Below are positions 27,208-38,900 of a stretch of DNA of 64,000 nucleotides, in pieces. The translations under genes and the position numbers were made by a program. A model generated the notes under the pieces. The model was not told where the DNA came from. It worked only from the letters and a program-made list of their open reading frames with translations, and made no database searches. Within the stretch, counting starts at the first letter, position 1. The number at the start of each line of letters is the position of its first letter. Source of the stretch: Lichenostomus cassidix (taxonomy: Eukaryota > Chordata > Aves > Passeriformes > Meliphagidae); NCBI GenBank assembly GCA_008360975.2, contig CM039196.1, forward strand, positions 5,622,263-5,686,262, in the 5' to 3' direction.

Positions 27208-27382
27208 CAGCCAATGTTGAACTCCACGTGGGCATCGAAGAAGCCGACCACAGGGGAGGTTGCTGCCTTCCAGCCCTGGATCCTGGCTCGGATCAGCCCT
27301 TCCCGCTTGGTGTTGCGCACGATCTTCACCAGCCCTGGGTACCTCTTGTGCACATACTGGTCTAGGTTGAATTTGAGCTCAA
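27208..27382 (-). CDS. GALNT9: GALNT9 coding exon 4 (GT-A domain with DXH metal motif)
   Basis: This 175-nt exon encodes about residues 196-254. The acceptor is gtcctgcag and the donor gtgagt. The entering TT completes Val and the leaving TG begins Trp. The peptide reads ELKFNLDQYVHKRYPGLVKI, then VRNTKREGLIRARIQGWKAA, then TSPVVGFFDAHVEFNIG. REGLIRAR is the highly conserved helix that packs against the donor sugar. FFDAH contains the Asp-X-His motif that, with a later His, coordinates Mn2+ and UDP in family members, so the key metal ligands of this segment are intact. Differences from human GALNT9 are conservative (TK for SR, I for L). The open frame continues 5' into intron 3 to an ATG (27447-27449) that gives a short hydrophobic stretch. 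The acceptor AG and homology place the exon boundary at 27382. Confidence 0.95.
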
Positions 27383-29154
27383 CTGCAGGACAAAAAACCC
27401 ACAAACACACACAGACGTTTAGAATGAGAAAGGCTCTGCGATGCTGCATTTTAGACTGATTTTTTCTTCAACAGAAGGGGAAAGGAATCGTTAAATATTC
27501 CTAAAGCCTTGGTCAGTCTCACAGATACAAACCCAGAACCTCAGCTAAGGCACAGACTTAGCTGTTCCAAGGGTTTTGTCTCAGAGAAATTCCTTAAGCA
27601 CCAGAGATTTGCCCAGGTTTAATATGACCTGATGGGTTTGGGTATGGTTTTGAAGAGGTAGTTTGTCCAAATGTTTTAAAATAATTACTATTCTAATTCT
27701 CTGGTGATTTGCATTAGGCTACAACTGGCCTCTGGAGGAGCAATTCTGGCCATAAAATAGTGTAACATGCCAGTCTGGTGATTTTTTTTTTTTCTGATTT
27801 ATGCTGTTCAGTAAGAGTTTGAAAAATAACTTCAATGGATTTTGGGTCAAGACCTAATTTAGACCACAATTAATTTCCCTTTATTTTAAGAGTTTTCCCT
27901 TAAAAATAATTAAGGTTCCTCAATACCAGGCTTCTTTCCTTTTGAATTAAATGGATATTGAAGATCTCAAATAGACTTCTCTTTTGTTCATTTTCAGGCA
28001 TTCAATCACAGATGGAGCAGAACTCATTCACCCTTTTTCAGCTTCATTTCAAGAGGCTTATAAACAGGCAAATTACCAAAAGGGTTTATTTTTTTTTTTT
28101 TAAATCAATGTAGTTTGGTAATTCATTTAAACTGAAACTTATTCATAAAGTGGCTTTTGCCCAAATATATTTATCAGGAAAACTAGCAGAAGCTTCCAGG
28201 ACATTAGAAACCTCATTCTTCAGATCTATATTAGACAGTAGAATCATTATCATTGGAATCAAAGACTTGATAAATCTCCAGTTATTTAGAAGAGTGGCAG
28301 AGAAAAACCATATAAGAGTTCACTGAGAAATGATGAGTTCAATTCTCCTCAGGATTGCCTTGACTCAAACACTTTGCAATCTCACGTAATTACTCCATAG
28401 GTTACACTGCCATAACTGAAATCTGAATTGCATAAACATTTTCTTAAATCTGTAGGGTTTGGAACTTATTTTTGTTTGAGTTATTTTTCCTCTCAGCTCT
28501 CCCTTCTCTTTGGGGATCTTGAACAGTAAGAGCAACTTAAAACTGAACTACTCAAAGCTGCTGATCTGTGGAAGGAATGGTAAATTTCAGGCTTCCTGTA
28601 AATAAATATATTTTAGAAGATGCATCAGCTCTAGAAGTCTAATGTACAACAATTAACAACACTGTTAGTCCCTTGTATCCTGAGAATTCTTCAAACATGA
28701 CTACAGTGTGAAACAAGCTGGTCACCCTGTATGCTAATTTTTTAGCATATTTTAGCATATTAACACTAGTATTTTGATTTTGAATTAAATAATGAAGAAA
28801 CAGTGTGCTGCCTTTTGAAAGAGTGGAAATCATCTTTAGGGAGAATCTGTAGCTCCACTTTTTCTTGGAAGCAGAATTTAAATTTTGATGGTCCAGAGGA
28901 TGATATCCCTCTAGATCTGAAAATTTGGAGCAAAGTGTCCAGTTAAGATTGCCTACACAAATGCCATTCACTCTGTGAGGGTTTCGATGAAATCAAGAGG
29001 GTTTATCCCCATAATGTTTATTTGTTATACAAACAGTCAATATTTACTCACAGCTTTGTGCAAATGGCTCAACCAACCCTCTCATCAACAAACACATCCA
29101 CATTTCACACCTAGAAATCCCGCAGCACCTAGAGGCAAAGCTCCACCAGCTCAC
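27383..29154 (-). other. GALNT9: GALNT9 intron 3
   Basis: This 1772-bp intron lies between exons 3 and 4 and is AT-rich. It holds T runs at 27782-27793 and 28089-28101 and an exact 10-bp tandem duplication (tttagcatat twice) at 28741-28760. No coding or RNA gene was seen. The last 68 nt before exon 4 are open in the exon 4 frame and include an ATG. Confidence 0.85.
28741..28760. repeat. 10-bp tandem duplication
   Basis: The decamer tttagcatat occurs twice in direct succession in intron 3. Confidence 0.9.
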
Positions 29155-29321
29155 CATTGTCGCTGTTGTCATCCACCAGGATGATCTCCTTGAGCAGGTG
29201 GGAGGGGGTGTGGTTCACCACGCTGTGCACGGAGCGCAGGATGACAGACAGAGCCTCGTTCACAAAGATAAACACCACCGAGATCTGCGGCAGGTCCTCC
29301 GGGTAGCTCATCTGTTTGCAC
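29155..29321 (-). CDS. GALNT9: GALNT9 coding exon 3 (start of GT-A catalytic domain)
   Basis: This 167-nt exon encodes about residues 140-196, the first strand and helix of the nucleotide-sugar-binding half of the GT-A fold. The acceptor is ctccccag, and its first base G completes AAG (Lys) from exon 2. The donor is gtgagc after a lone G that begins a Val codon. The peptide runs [20 protein letters not shown], then [20 protein letters not shown], then [23 protein letters not shown] is the family's UDP-contacting loop. FVNEA replaces the FHNEA of canonical GALNTs, a feature I associate with the GALNT8/9/17/18 branch. NHT forms a potential N-glycosylation sequon. The exon is GC-richer than its flanking introns and carries CpGs, as expected for coding sequence in this gene. 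Intron 3 downstream is the shortest intron seen, at 1772 bp. Confidence 0.95.
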
Positions 29322-32300
29322 CTGGGGAGAAAAAGGCACAATGAAAACCCAAGCAGCTACTGGGAGGCAAAACAGGCTGAAGAACATCCTCTCCTCCTTG
29401 CTCTCCATCTCACACAGGCTTTGTCCTTTCTAACCCCGAGGAAAGATGTGCTGAAGGCTCAAAGAATCAGCCGAGTTAGGAGCAGCAACCTCTCCATCAG
29501 CCCAGTATAAAATCTGTGCATGCACACAGATTTGTAGCAGCTCTCACTCCTTGCCTGGTTAAAAGCATCTCTTGGAAACCAAAGGAATATCAATGACTGC
29601 TCAAAAACAACCTGGAGAAGGTCTGCAATGCCACACCCTGGCTGTGCTCCCAGGGGAACCATCAGCAGCTCTGCTGGTAACTCACAGCTGCATCTCATCC
29701 TTTTAAAACTGGCATTCTTCCAAGCAAATTTTGTGTTTGCCCGTACAGAGACAGCCACAGACCATTCTGAGAAGAAAAGCTGAGGCCTGGAGAAGTCACA
29801 CACAGCACAGAGCAGAACCACTGCTTCCCAACTCCTCAGCCCATTCCCCTCTGGAACACCAAACTGCCTTATTTCAGTGGAATTGCCTCCCATTAGCAAA
29901 GAGGCTAACTTTAAAAACTACCTACATGTTCTCCCAGTCAAAAGCCATTCAGAATTACCATAGCAATTACTGAACCTGCTCTCTGAAATACTGCTAATGA
30001 TATCACAGAAAATGACTTCTCCTGCTCTTATCAAACTTTCTGACCTCTGTGCTCATTACTTTGGCATAACAATCACTTTTTTCCCCACTATCAGCAGTCA
30101 TGGGGATAGGGCAGGTGACAAATGCTTGACTGCTGAGTAACCTCTGGAAGTCAGTTCTGAATTCTAGCAAAGTGTAATTATTCATAATTCCTGATCCCAG
30201 CACTATTTGCTGAGCACTTGTCATTGATTCCAGTGTTGCCATAGCTCCTTACTGGCAGCTTGCTGCTGGCCTGTGCCACACAGAGGATCTCTGTGGGAAA
30301 CTTCTGGCTAAGCAGCATTCTTACACAGCCTGAAAATAAGCCTGGGACAAGGAGAGAGGTTTTCAGGACACAGCCCCCTTTTTTGAATTTCTTTTTTGAA
30401 TGCAATTTTCCTCTTGAGCACACTGATGTATCAAAGAAGTCCATCAGGAATACTTCAGCAACAGGAAAGAGCCATCAGCTAAAAACGTGGACTTTGCAAG
30501 ATTTTCAGTGATGAGGGACATCTTTTACCTGACAGCAATTTTCTCTAGAGTCTCAATTGTATCAGAATGACATCACACACCTAAACCATAACCTCCTAAC
30601 TTCCTCCTAATTTTTGATTTATTTGTACTTCATCATATTAAATCAATGCATTATTGTCCCAAGTGTGACTCCATGGCCTTACTGGTTCACAGGACTTTTC
30701 ATGCAATTGTTCTCAGTGATTACTTATACTGTAGGGCATCATGGACTGCTTTAGATAAAAGACTGGTTTGAATTTCTTATTCCACCTGGATTAACTCATC
30801 CCTATCACTTCTCACTGCATCCTTCTGTCCGTCAGCTCTCCCCTGGTTTTTTTTCTATTAACAGGATGATGTTGAAAAATTGCATTTTGGCTGCATTTGG
30901 AGAGAGCACTCCAACAATTACATATTGGAATATCTTTGGTAATCCCACTGCAACAGTGGGCAAAGGCAAACCTCAGAATTTAGCAGTAGTTTAAAAGCCA
31001 TCATAAATTTATTTATTGCAGTGAGGATGAAGAACAGCAAAAGCAGTTGTCCAGCTGAGCACTTTCCAAAGCACAGCAGTGATTTAAGGGTTTATTTCCT
31101 GCAGACTTCAAGTCAACCTTGAACTCCCAGCTCCTCAGGTCTCTTCAGAAAATGAGATCGATGTGCTGAGGTAGTCAGGAGAAATTACTGGTCCACTAAC
31201 AAACACTTCTGATGGTGTTTGAGAGCATGAGCAATCCCAGTTAAGGTGTCTTTCCTTAAAAATCAGTGGGTGCTTAAGTGCTTTGCTGGACTGTGGCCCG
31301 AGTTCTTCCCAAAGTGTGCTCTAATTAGACACCAGCCACAGCAATTTACAGTTAATACTTCCTTCATTCCAAGAAACCCTAACCAGAGCTTGACACTCTG
31401 AGCCAAAGAGTGACATTAGCAAGTCTCACACTGCCAAAGCAAAGCCTTGGCTGTCACCTCTTGTCACCTTTGCTCAGCCAGAGGCTGACAACGGACCAAG
31501 TGCACTGCAGTGGGTCAGCCAGTGGTGCCTGTATGCAAGGGACAGAAAATCAGGGTGTCAGAACACACAGAGCTCTCCTTGCAGCAGCCCTTGGCTGGCC
31601 CTGGAGCAAGGCAGCAGGGGACAGTTCATTACAGAGGAGAAAGGTAAGGCTGTACCAAACTTACTGACTTTCAACAAGCAAAGAGCATCCTTGCAGAAAA
31701 TGGCTGGAGCAGCAGCCTGGACACAGAGGAAATCATCAGGCAAGAGACCTATGAGCTAATGATGGAGCAGCTTAGCACAAGACTAGTCACTTTTATTATT
31801 TCCTTTGAGAAGAAAATTACCAGAATGTGAAGAAATCAAACTGTACAAAATGTAGTAGCAAGGCACACCTTTATAATCCTTCAGCTTTACTGCCAACAGA
31901 ACCGTGGCAAGGAATTTAGAAATCATCCCTTTTTCCAGCCCTGATTGCTGTGCAGTGCCTGAGTGTTTAACTCTGCCAGGGAAGGGAACTGAGAGCCACC
32001 ACATTGTCCACTTCTCTGCTCCAGCTCTGACCACACTGTGAACTGTGGCACCTGGGTGAGGGAGGACAAGTGCAGGAATTGAGAACTGACACTTGGCCTC
32101 CTTAACATCCAACACTCCTGAGCTTGGGAAGAACTCAGAGTGCACATTTGACCTCTGTGGTAGCTAATGATAGTCTGAGCTGGGCAGGCATGGCTTACAT
32201 TTGGTATTCCTGTGATTTGAATTAGCATTCTGAGCTGTCAGCAGGCCCCAGAGTGCAGCTCAGGTCTCCAGGGCAGACAGGTACCCCAGACAGGAACACA

Positions 32301-35300
32301 CTGCTGGATGTGTGCAGCACTGGGGATCCAGCAAAGGCTGGCAGTGCCATGGCTAATCACTTCCATGGGCCAGCTGAGGATGGATTAGACCTGATATGTG
32401 AAACAGCCCTTCAGGCACCTTTCCTGCAACATGCCAAGCATCAAACCTGGGGCATCCTGCTGTTGTCTTGGGAAAGGTCTTTGAGTGTTCTCATTCTGTA
32501 TTTGCTGTTGCACAGCTTGGCTGGAAACCCAGAGGTGTTTCCTTTGTACATGACAGAGAGCTTGATGTCAGATCATTTTTCTCTATTCTGGAGATGATTT
32601 TCACTCATTCTTTCCCTTACATTGAACTGGTTCCTTAAATGAACATTTCCCAGCCAGCCTCCTGAGCCCAACTGTGAGCACTGTCTTGCAGGCATAAGAA
32701 AACAGGAAAAGCTCTTCAGCTGGCAGACCAGAACCTTGGAAAAAAAAATAAATCATGTGCTAACATAAAAAGGTCATAGATCAAAAACTGGGACATAGAA
32801 AACAAAAGGTGCTCAGCTGCACATGAACCTGCCTATGGCAGCCTTGTAAGCTTGGGGGAAATAAAGGGAAGGAAATTTTCTTCTGTCTGAACATTCATTC
32901 CCTGATAGATGTATTTACTCTATTTGTATCTGATCCAAGAGAAACACGTGAAGTCCTCTATTCATCAGGCTGCTCTTACAGTCCATTTGGGTTGCACTAT
33001 TTTTCGTGAAGGACTGACACTGCAGCCAGGCAGGTAGTTCAGTGCCTTACCAAAGAAAGGAAAAATCTTTCCTGCTCTATTTCCTCTGCCCTTTTTTCCT
33101 GTCTGCAAACTTGCTAAACTCCAAAAATTAGTTTTGCTTGCAGACCTTAATATACTGAGTTTGGAAATGGATTAAGCAATGCATTTAGAGATTTCTGACA
33201 GCTTTACCCTTCAGGAAGAAATGCAAACAAAATTAAAGCTGCTTCATGAATCTTTAAAGTGTTTAATACAAGATATGTTTTTTCAATGAACTACTGGGAT
33301 GAAGACGACTAAAGGTTTCTCTCCTTCACAAACTTGATGGAATTACTGGGCATGAAGAAACATCTACAGTTCTGGAAGGAAAAAATCTCTACCCCAACGT
33401 GTTCTGTACCTTGAAAGCTTCAGAATGATCTGTGTTCATGTTTTATGGCCACAGTATGAGAAAGAGTTGGAAAAGCTCCTTATTTGGTACATGATCAATG
33501 AAAGGACAAAGACAAATATTAAAAAAGATTATTGAACTCTTGCTCATTAATGCTAACAAATGCTACTTTTAATCACCAGGTCAATATGCATTTTGAGCCC
33601 TGTTAAACCAAAGACTCAGTAATCTTACCTACATGGTTACCTCTTAGTGCCTAAGTGCTGCTGTGACTTCTATAGGCACAGATGATTTACCACAGCTAAA
33701 TCACTAAATTTAGTGCCTAGCTCAACTCCTGATTTCTTTCTCCAGGAACCCACTGAGGCTTTACAGCTAGTGCTGGATGTAACAGTAACTTTTGAGCTGC
33801 AGAAATAAACTAGCATCACCTTCCTGTTCCACACTGGGCACAACAGTGGAAACGTGGCAAGCTGCAAACCTCTCCTTCCCAGCATGGCATCAGCTGCTGA
33901 CCAGGCTGCAGCAAAAGCAGTGACAAGCAACAAAACTGATTAGCTTCATGGATCATGAATCTGTCAGCCAGAGGCTCCAACTCCATCCTAATTAATTCTC
34001 CTTCTCAATAGAAGATGTTAACTGTATTATGGTGTAACATTCTCTTTCTGTTGAGGGCGGACATTCCTGCTCTATCCAAAAACCCAAATGGAAAAATTTT
34101 GAGTTCAAGACTTGCTCTTACTTTCTCCTCCTGTTTTGCAGCTCAGGGGCAGCATTCCCTATAAACACATAATATAAATACAACTGTGAACAAGGGAGCA
34201 GTGGTACAGAACACTGATGCTCTATGCACCTTGAGAAAAACAGCCCACTGCATTTAAAACTAAAGTAAAAAGGGAAGTGAGTAATTTTCAGAAAAAGCCT
34301 GGAAATTATGGTGATACCAGAAGATACCTTCTTCACAGTCTGTGTTCCTTATGGAACAGCCTTGATGTGGAAATATCCTACAGAAGAAAAGTCAACACCT
34401 TCTCCTTCTTCCTGGATTTATTCTGAGAAGTGCAGGTACAAGATACAGCACAATTCTTGTTGGTGCTTTAAGTAAGAGGAAATCCACTAAACCCATCCTC
34501 CATATTTTCTTGTACACAGTGATGTTGATGTCATTTTCTTATAAAGTGAGATATTAAATCTACTCCATACTGTGGGGATTCCCAGCAGCTTTTTTTCACA
34601 TGCTCCTTGACATATTTTTTCTTATTTTATATCTAAAAGTCTAAGAAAGAAATCCCCCACACTCATTAGAAAGAAACCAGACCAAGTCCTTGTGCCAGAG
34701 ATAACCTCAAACACTTCCTGTATCAAGGAAAAATGTCTTTTCATGTCAACCACAAACGATTGCAATGTACAATGAGTTTTCCAGAATACCTCTGGTCATG
34801 GGAATTTCCCACATTCCCAGGCTGGACAATGGGATTTGATGTCTGTAGGATCTGCAGACTGAAGAACAGCAGCAGCCTTCCTAAAATAACTGTCTCTTCT
34901 ACCTTAGGACTCTCTCTTCTCTGTCCTATTTCCTACAGGAAAGACCAAATGTACAGGAATTTCTGTCCTGCAATATTTCTGGGAAAGGGAGAGTCGTTTC
35001 TAGCTGGACATAGGAAGGTTAAAGCTCCCCATGAAGTTTCAACAACACACATTGGACAAGAGTTTCCTGAGAACTGCAGATCTATTTTTTGTTCTTTTTC
35101 CTTCTCTTTTAAAATTCCAGGCCAGTAGAACTGTGACTAATTGCTCTGCACATAAAAACCCAACACATGTTTCTGCCTTTTGTTTTGTAACACATTTGTT
35201 CTATTTGGTTTAATTCCTCCTTTCTCTATGACAAATTATTTTTATATTTATAGTAGAAAGCCCTGAGAACTGTCAATCAGTGACTGATAGCACAATATAT

Positions 35301-35479
35301 ATGCATAGTTAACAGATGCAGCATGAAGACAACTCTACTTGTAAAGAATATTAACCCTTATATTTAGGATTATTAGACTCTTCAAGAGTAGCTGCTGCAC
35401 ACATGAAATAAGAGGCCTTGTATTTCAGTGAGCTATTTCTGGTTTTCCTCAGGCAAACAATACCAGAAACATGCCATTA

Positions 35480-35970
35480 TGTCTAATACCCTTATTGATT
35501 TATACATATAAAAATGCTAAAACTAGTTTCAATCACTTTTAAAACAAGCCTCTTTATTAACATGAAAAATGGCTAAAAGCTCGTGCTCACATCCTTCTGT
35601 AGTAAAAAGTATTTGCCTTTTTATTTTTTTGGTAACTTAACTCGAGTCACTAATATGTTTTGAAATACCATCTGTAAAAAATTTCCACTCTATCCCCTAG
35701 TGAGCCCATCCGGATCTGCCTCTGGCTGTATGCATGCTGCATCACAAAGCATTAGGCTCATTGGAAATTAATGGAGAGGCTGAAATCTGCTTTCAAATGC
35801 TTTCCAAAAATCCCCAAAGAAAACAGATCCCCTGTGCAACTTTATTTTTAATGGTGCTGCACTTAAATTTAAAGAGGAGCTCAGCTAAATTCCAAGTGAC
35901 ATGTATTCTGCCTAATTTTAGGTGATTAAAACAAATGGCTTGTTTAGCGATTCTCGAGATTTTGGAAAGA
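35480..35970. promoter_or_regulatory. Candidate conserved intronic regulatory block
   Basis: A non-repetitive block with TAAT-type cores, ctcgag twice-like sites (ctcgagtc, ctcgagat), a ccatccgga CpG site and tgcatgctgcat. No coding frame is convincing. The call is based on texture only. Confidence 0.28.
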
Positions 35971-38900
35971 TCCTCATTCCTGTTCCAACTGGATTTTTAG
36001 CTTGCATCCTTTAAAAGTGAAAACTAGACAAGAACTGTCTTTAAAAAAAACCCCATAAATGTGCTCTAATAAAATTCTGCTTTGAGATTGGAGAGCTCTT
36101 TGAAGTTGAGTGAAATATAACAATCAGTGAAACTGATGAAGTGATACTAAATAAAGGCTAAACCAAAGGCATTGTGTCAATTTAATTTGAAGTCCTTATC
36201 AGCAAAACATATTCAGAAAAACACTAACTTTTGTGCAACTTTTTGAAACTTAATTCTGGGAACTATGTCATCTGTGGGGAACAGCAAATATAAACTCTCA
36301 TTTCTGCTTTGCCAAAACTCAGACCTCATATTTCAGATAGGGAAGGTTCACCAAGAGCCATCCAGAAAGCCAGAAGATGTTTTCTGGGGTGCATTCACAA
36401 AATTTGCTGCTGCCACCCAGGGCCATTGCTCTCCAGCAAGCCACGTGAAGCCACTCAGCTGCACCTCCAGCAGTGACTGTTAGCACATTTCCCATTAAAG
36501 AAGTACTTTTCCACTCAAGGTGGTGCATCAAGATCCCAGAAAAGGTTCTTTGTGGCAAAGGAATGATTAATCCCAGCATGTCTGCATGGTGACAGCCCAG
36601 ATAGCTCAGAGCAGAAGCTTCCTCTGAAGCTTCTCTCCTATTGCCTACTGAGCCCGTGCCAGACATCAGGGAAAGACAGTGGAGTTGATGAAATCAAAGG
36701 AATTATTTTCAATAAATAATGCATAAGAGTAAACTCACCCTTTTTCACTTGCACAGAACAGTTTGCTGTACCCTTGAAGCTATTTGTTATTCAGATAATA
36801 ATATGTAAATACAGAAAGTTATCCCTGACTATTAAAAAACGTACTGCAAGTATTTAATATTAAAAATTTTAGGTACTTTTGTTTAAATTTCACTATCTCT
36901 CTGCCTCAGCTGGTGTTGCTGCTGCTGGACAGAGGCTCAGTATCAGAGTGTTACCTAGAAATGTAGGGCAATAAAAAAGTTTTCAAGGTAACTGCTGCAG
37001 AGCTCCTCACGAATTTCATTACAGATTTGCTGTCACATTGCAGTGTAGTGGTAAGGAGGAGAATGGGGGAATGCAATAATTTTCCACTATCACTTCAGCT
37101 AACAATGTTTTTTATGGTCTTGGGAGGATATACAACAACGTTTGGCAAACAATCCCTTCTTTAATGGCTTCCAGTGTATTTCACAGGAGAGCAGCTTTAA
37201 TCTTTGGTCAGATTCAGTTATGCAGCAGTATGTTTCTTTCTGCCTGTGTACAAATACAGAATGGCTGGGGGAGTAAACCACCAAAGGGGGTGTCAGCCAT
37301 AAACTGAATAAACCCACCCCACCCCTGCCTGCCAAAACTGGACTGAGAAGCTCTTTAATCTTGACTTGACCCAGCTGCTGCAGGGCTGGTTGTGTCCCAG
37401 AAAAGGAATGCTCCCCTGGTAATCCCAGCACTTTGCTGAGCTGGTGCACCAGCTCATTTGACTAACCAGCAACGGCCTTGACAGGTTTGAACAGCAGTCA
37501 CGAGCTTCCTCTTACTTTAAATGATCAATTCCTATCAGAGTAAAAACAGAACCAAGTTTATGGTATGTGGGAAGAATTATAGTTCCAATAGAGCAGCGTT
37601 CCAAGAACAAATGCATAAAGAACATTGATTTAGCACTGAAAATGGGAGTATTAAACCCATGATGTTTAGATGCTTTATATGGGATGGAGGAGAGAGCCTG
37701 GTGGCAGCAGCAGAGTGTTTATAAAAAGTCTGAGTCAGGCAGAGAGGACAAAGGAAGGTGCATGTGCTGGATGTGGGCAGGAAGCTGCCTGACAAGCAGA
37801 TGATGGAGCACATCCAAAGCTCTCAATGAACTCTGGATCAGAATCCTATAGGATAAATCAGCAGTCACATCCTGAAGTGCAGATGGGACTTTACTCCTCT
37901 CTCCACCTTCTCCAGTGATACTTGCAGGATTGTTTCCCATACATTACAACTACTTCATGAAATGTCCTATTCAAGTGAAGCAGCTGAACACGTCTCAACT
38001 TCACTGGGGTTATTCATACACTTAAAACTAGGAACATATTTAAGTGCTTCATTGGACTGAAGCCTAATTGCACTTTTATAGCTTTTGTTTAAATTAAAGG
38101 CTAGTTAGAGGTGAACAGCACAGTATTCAACAGAATCATGCACTTACAAGTTAAATGTTAACAGTTCCTTACCTTCTAACTATTTATATACTTCAGTTTA
38201 TATAACTTCAGAAAACTCTTGCATTTTTATTTAGCTTTGGTTACATTTAGAATTTAAAATTTAAAAATATTTTAAAAATCCAGCCACACTTGCTATCTAG
38301 TACACAGCTCATGCCTAGAACACACACTTCACAGCAGCAAAACAGTGCAATGTATGGGGATTTTTTTATATTTATGAGCTTTTATGCTAATTCAAAAAAA
38401 AACCAGGTCAACATAGCTTACTTTTCACTCAGGTTGACAGAAATTGGGCACATGTCCTAGACCAGGCAACGTATTTAGGTAAGACTATGAATTTGAGCAG
38501 GCCAAGGACACTCAGAGCCTTTTCCTGGCTCTGAGAAGATTTGGCCACTGCAGCCCTTCAGTGTTGCTGCACTGCTCCTGCCCAACCAGCCTGCTGAGAA
38601 ACTCCTTCCCTTTTCACTTTATGTCATCTGGTATCTTTTCCTAGCTGTTCACAGGCATTTCAATTCACATCCTCAGTGTCTGAAGACTTAAATTTATTTG
38701 CCACCGTAAGGAAAGCCAGGAGTGAGTCCTCTGCACTGGGGGAGCAGAGTATTGCCATCAACTGTGTGCCCAGCAGCTGAGGTTCTGCTCACAACCTTCT
38801 TCATCCCTCATCTGCAGACACACACATTCCACCTGCTCCTTCCAGGCTGTTTGCTCAAACCTGCACTTGCAGAAGCTTTCCCCCCAGTGCTTCCATAGAT

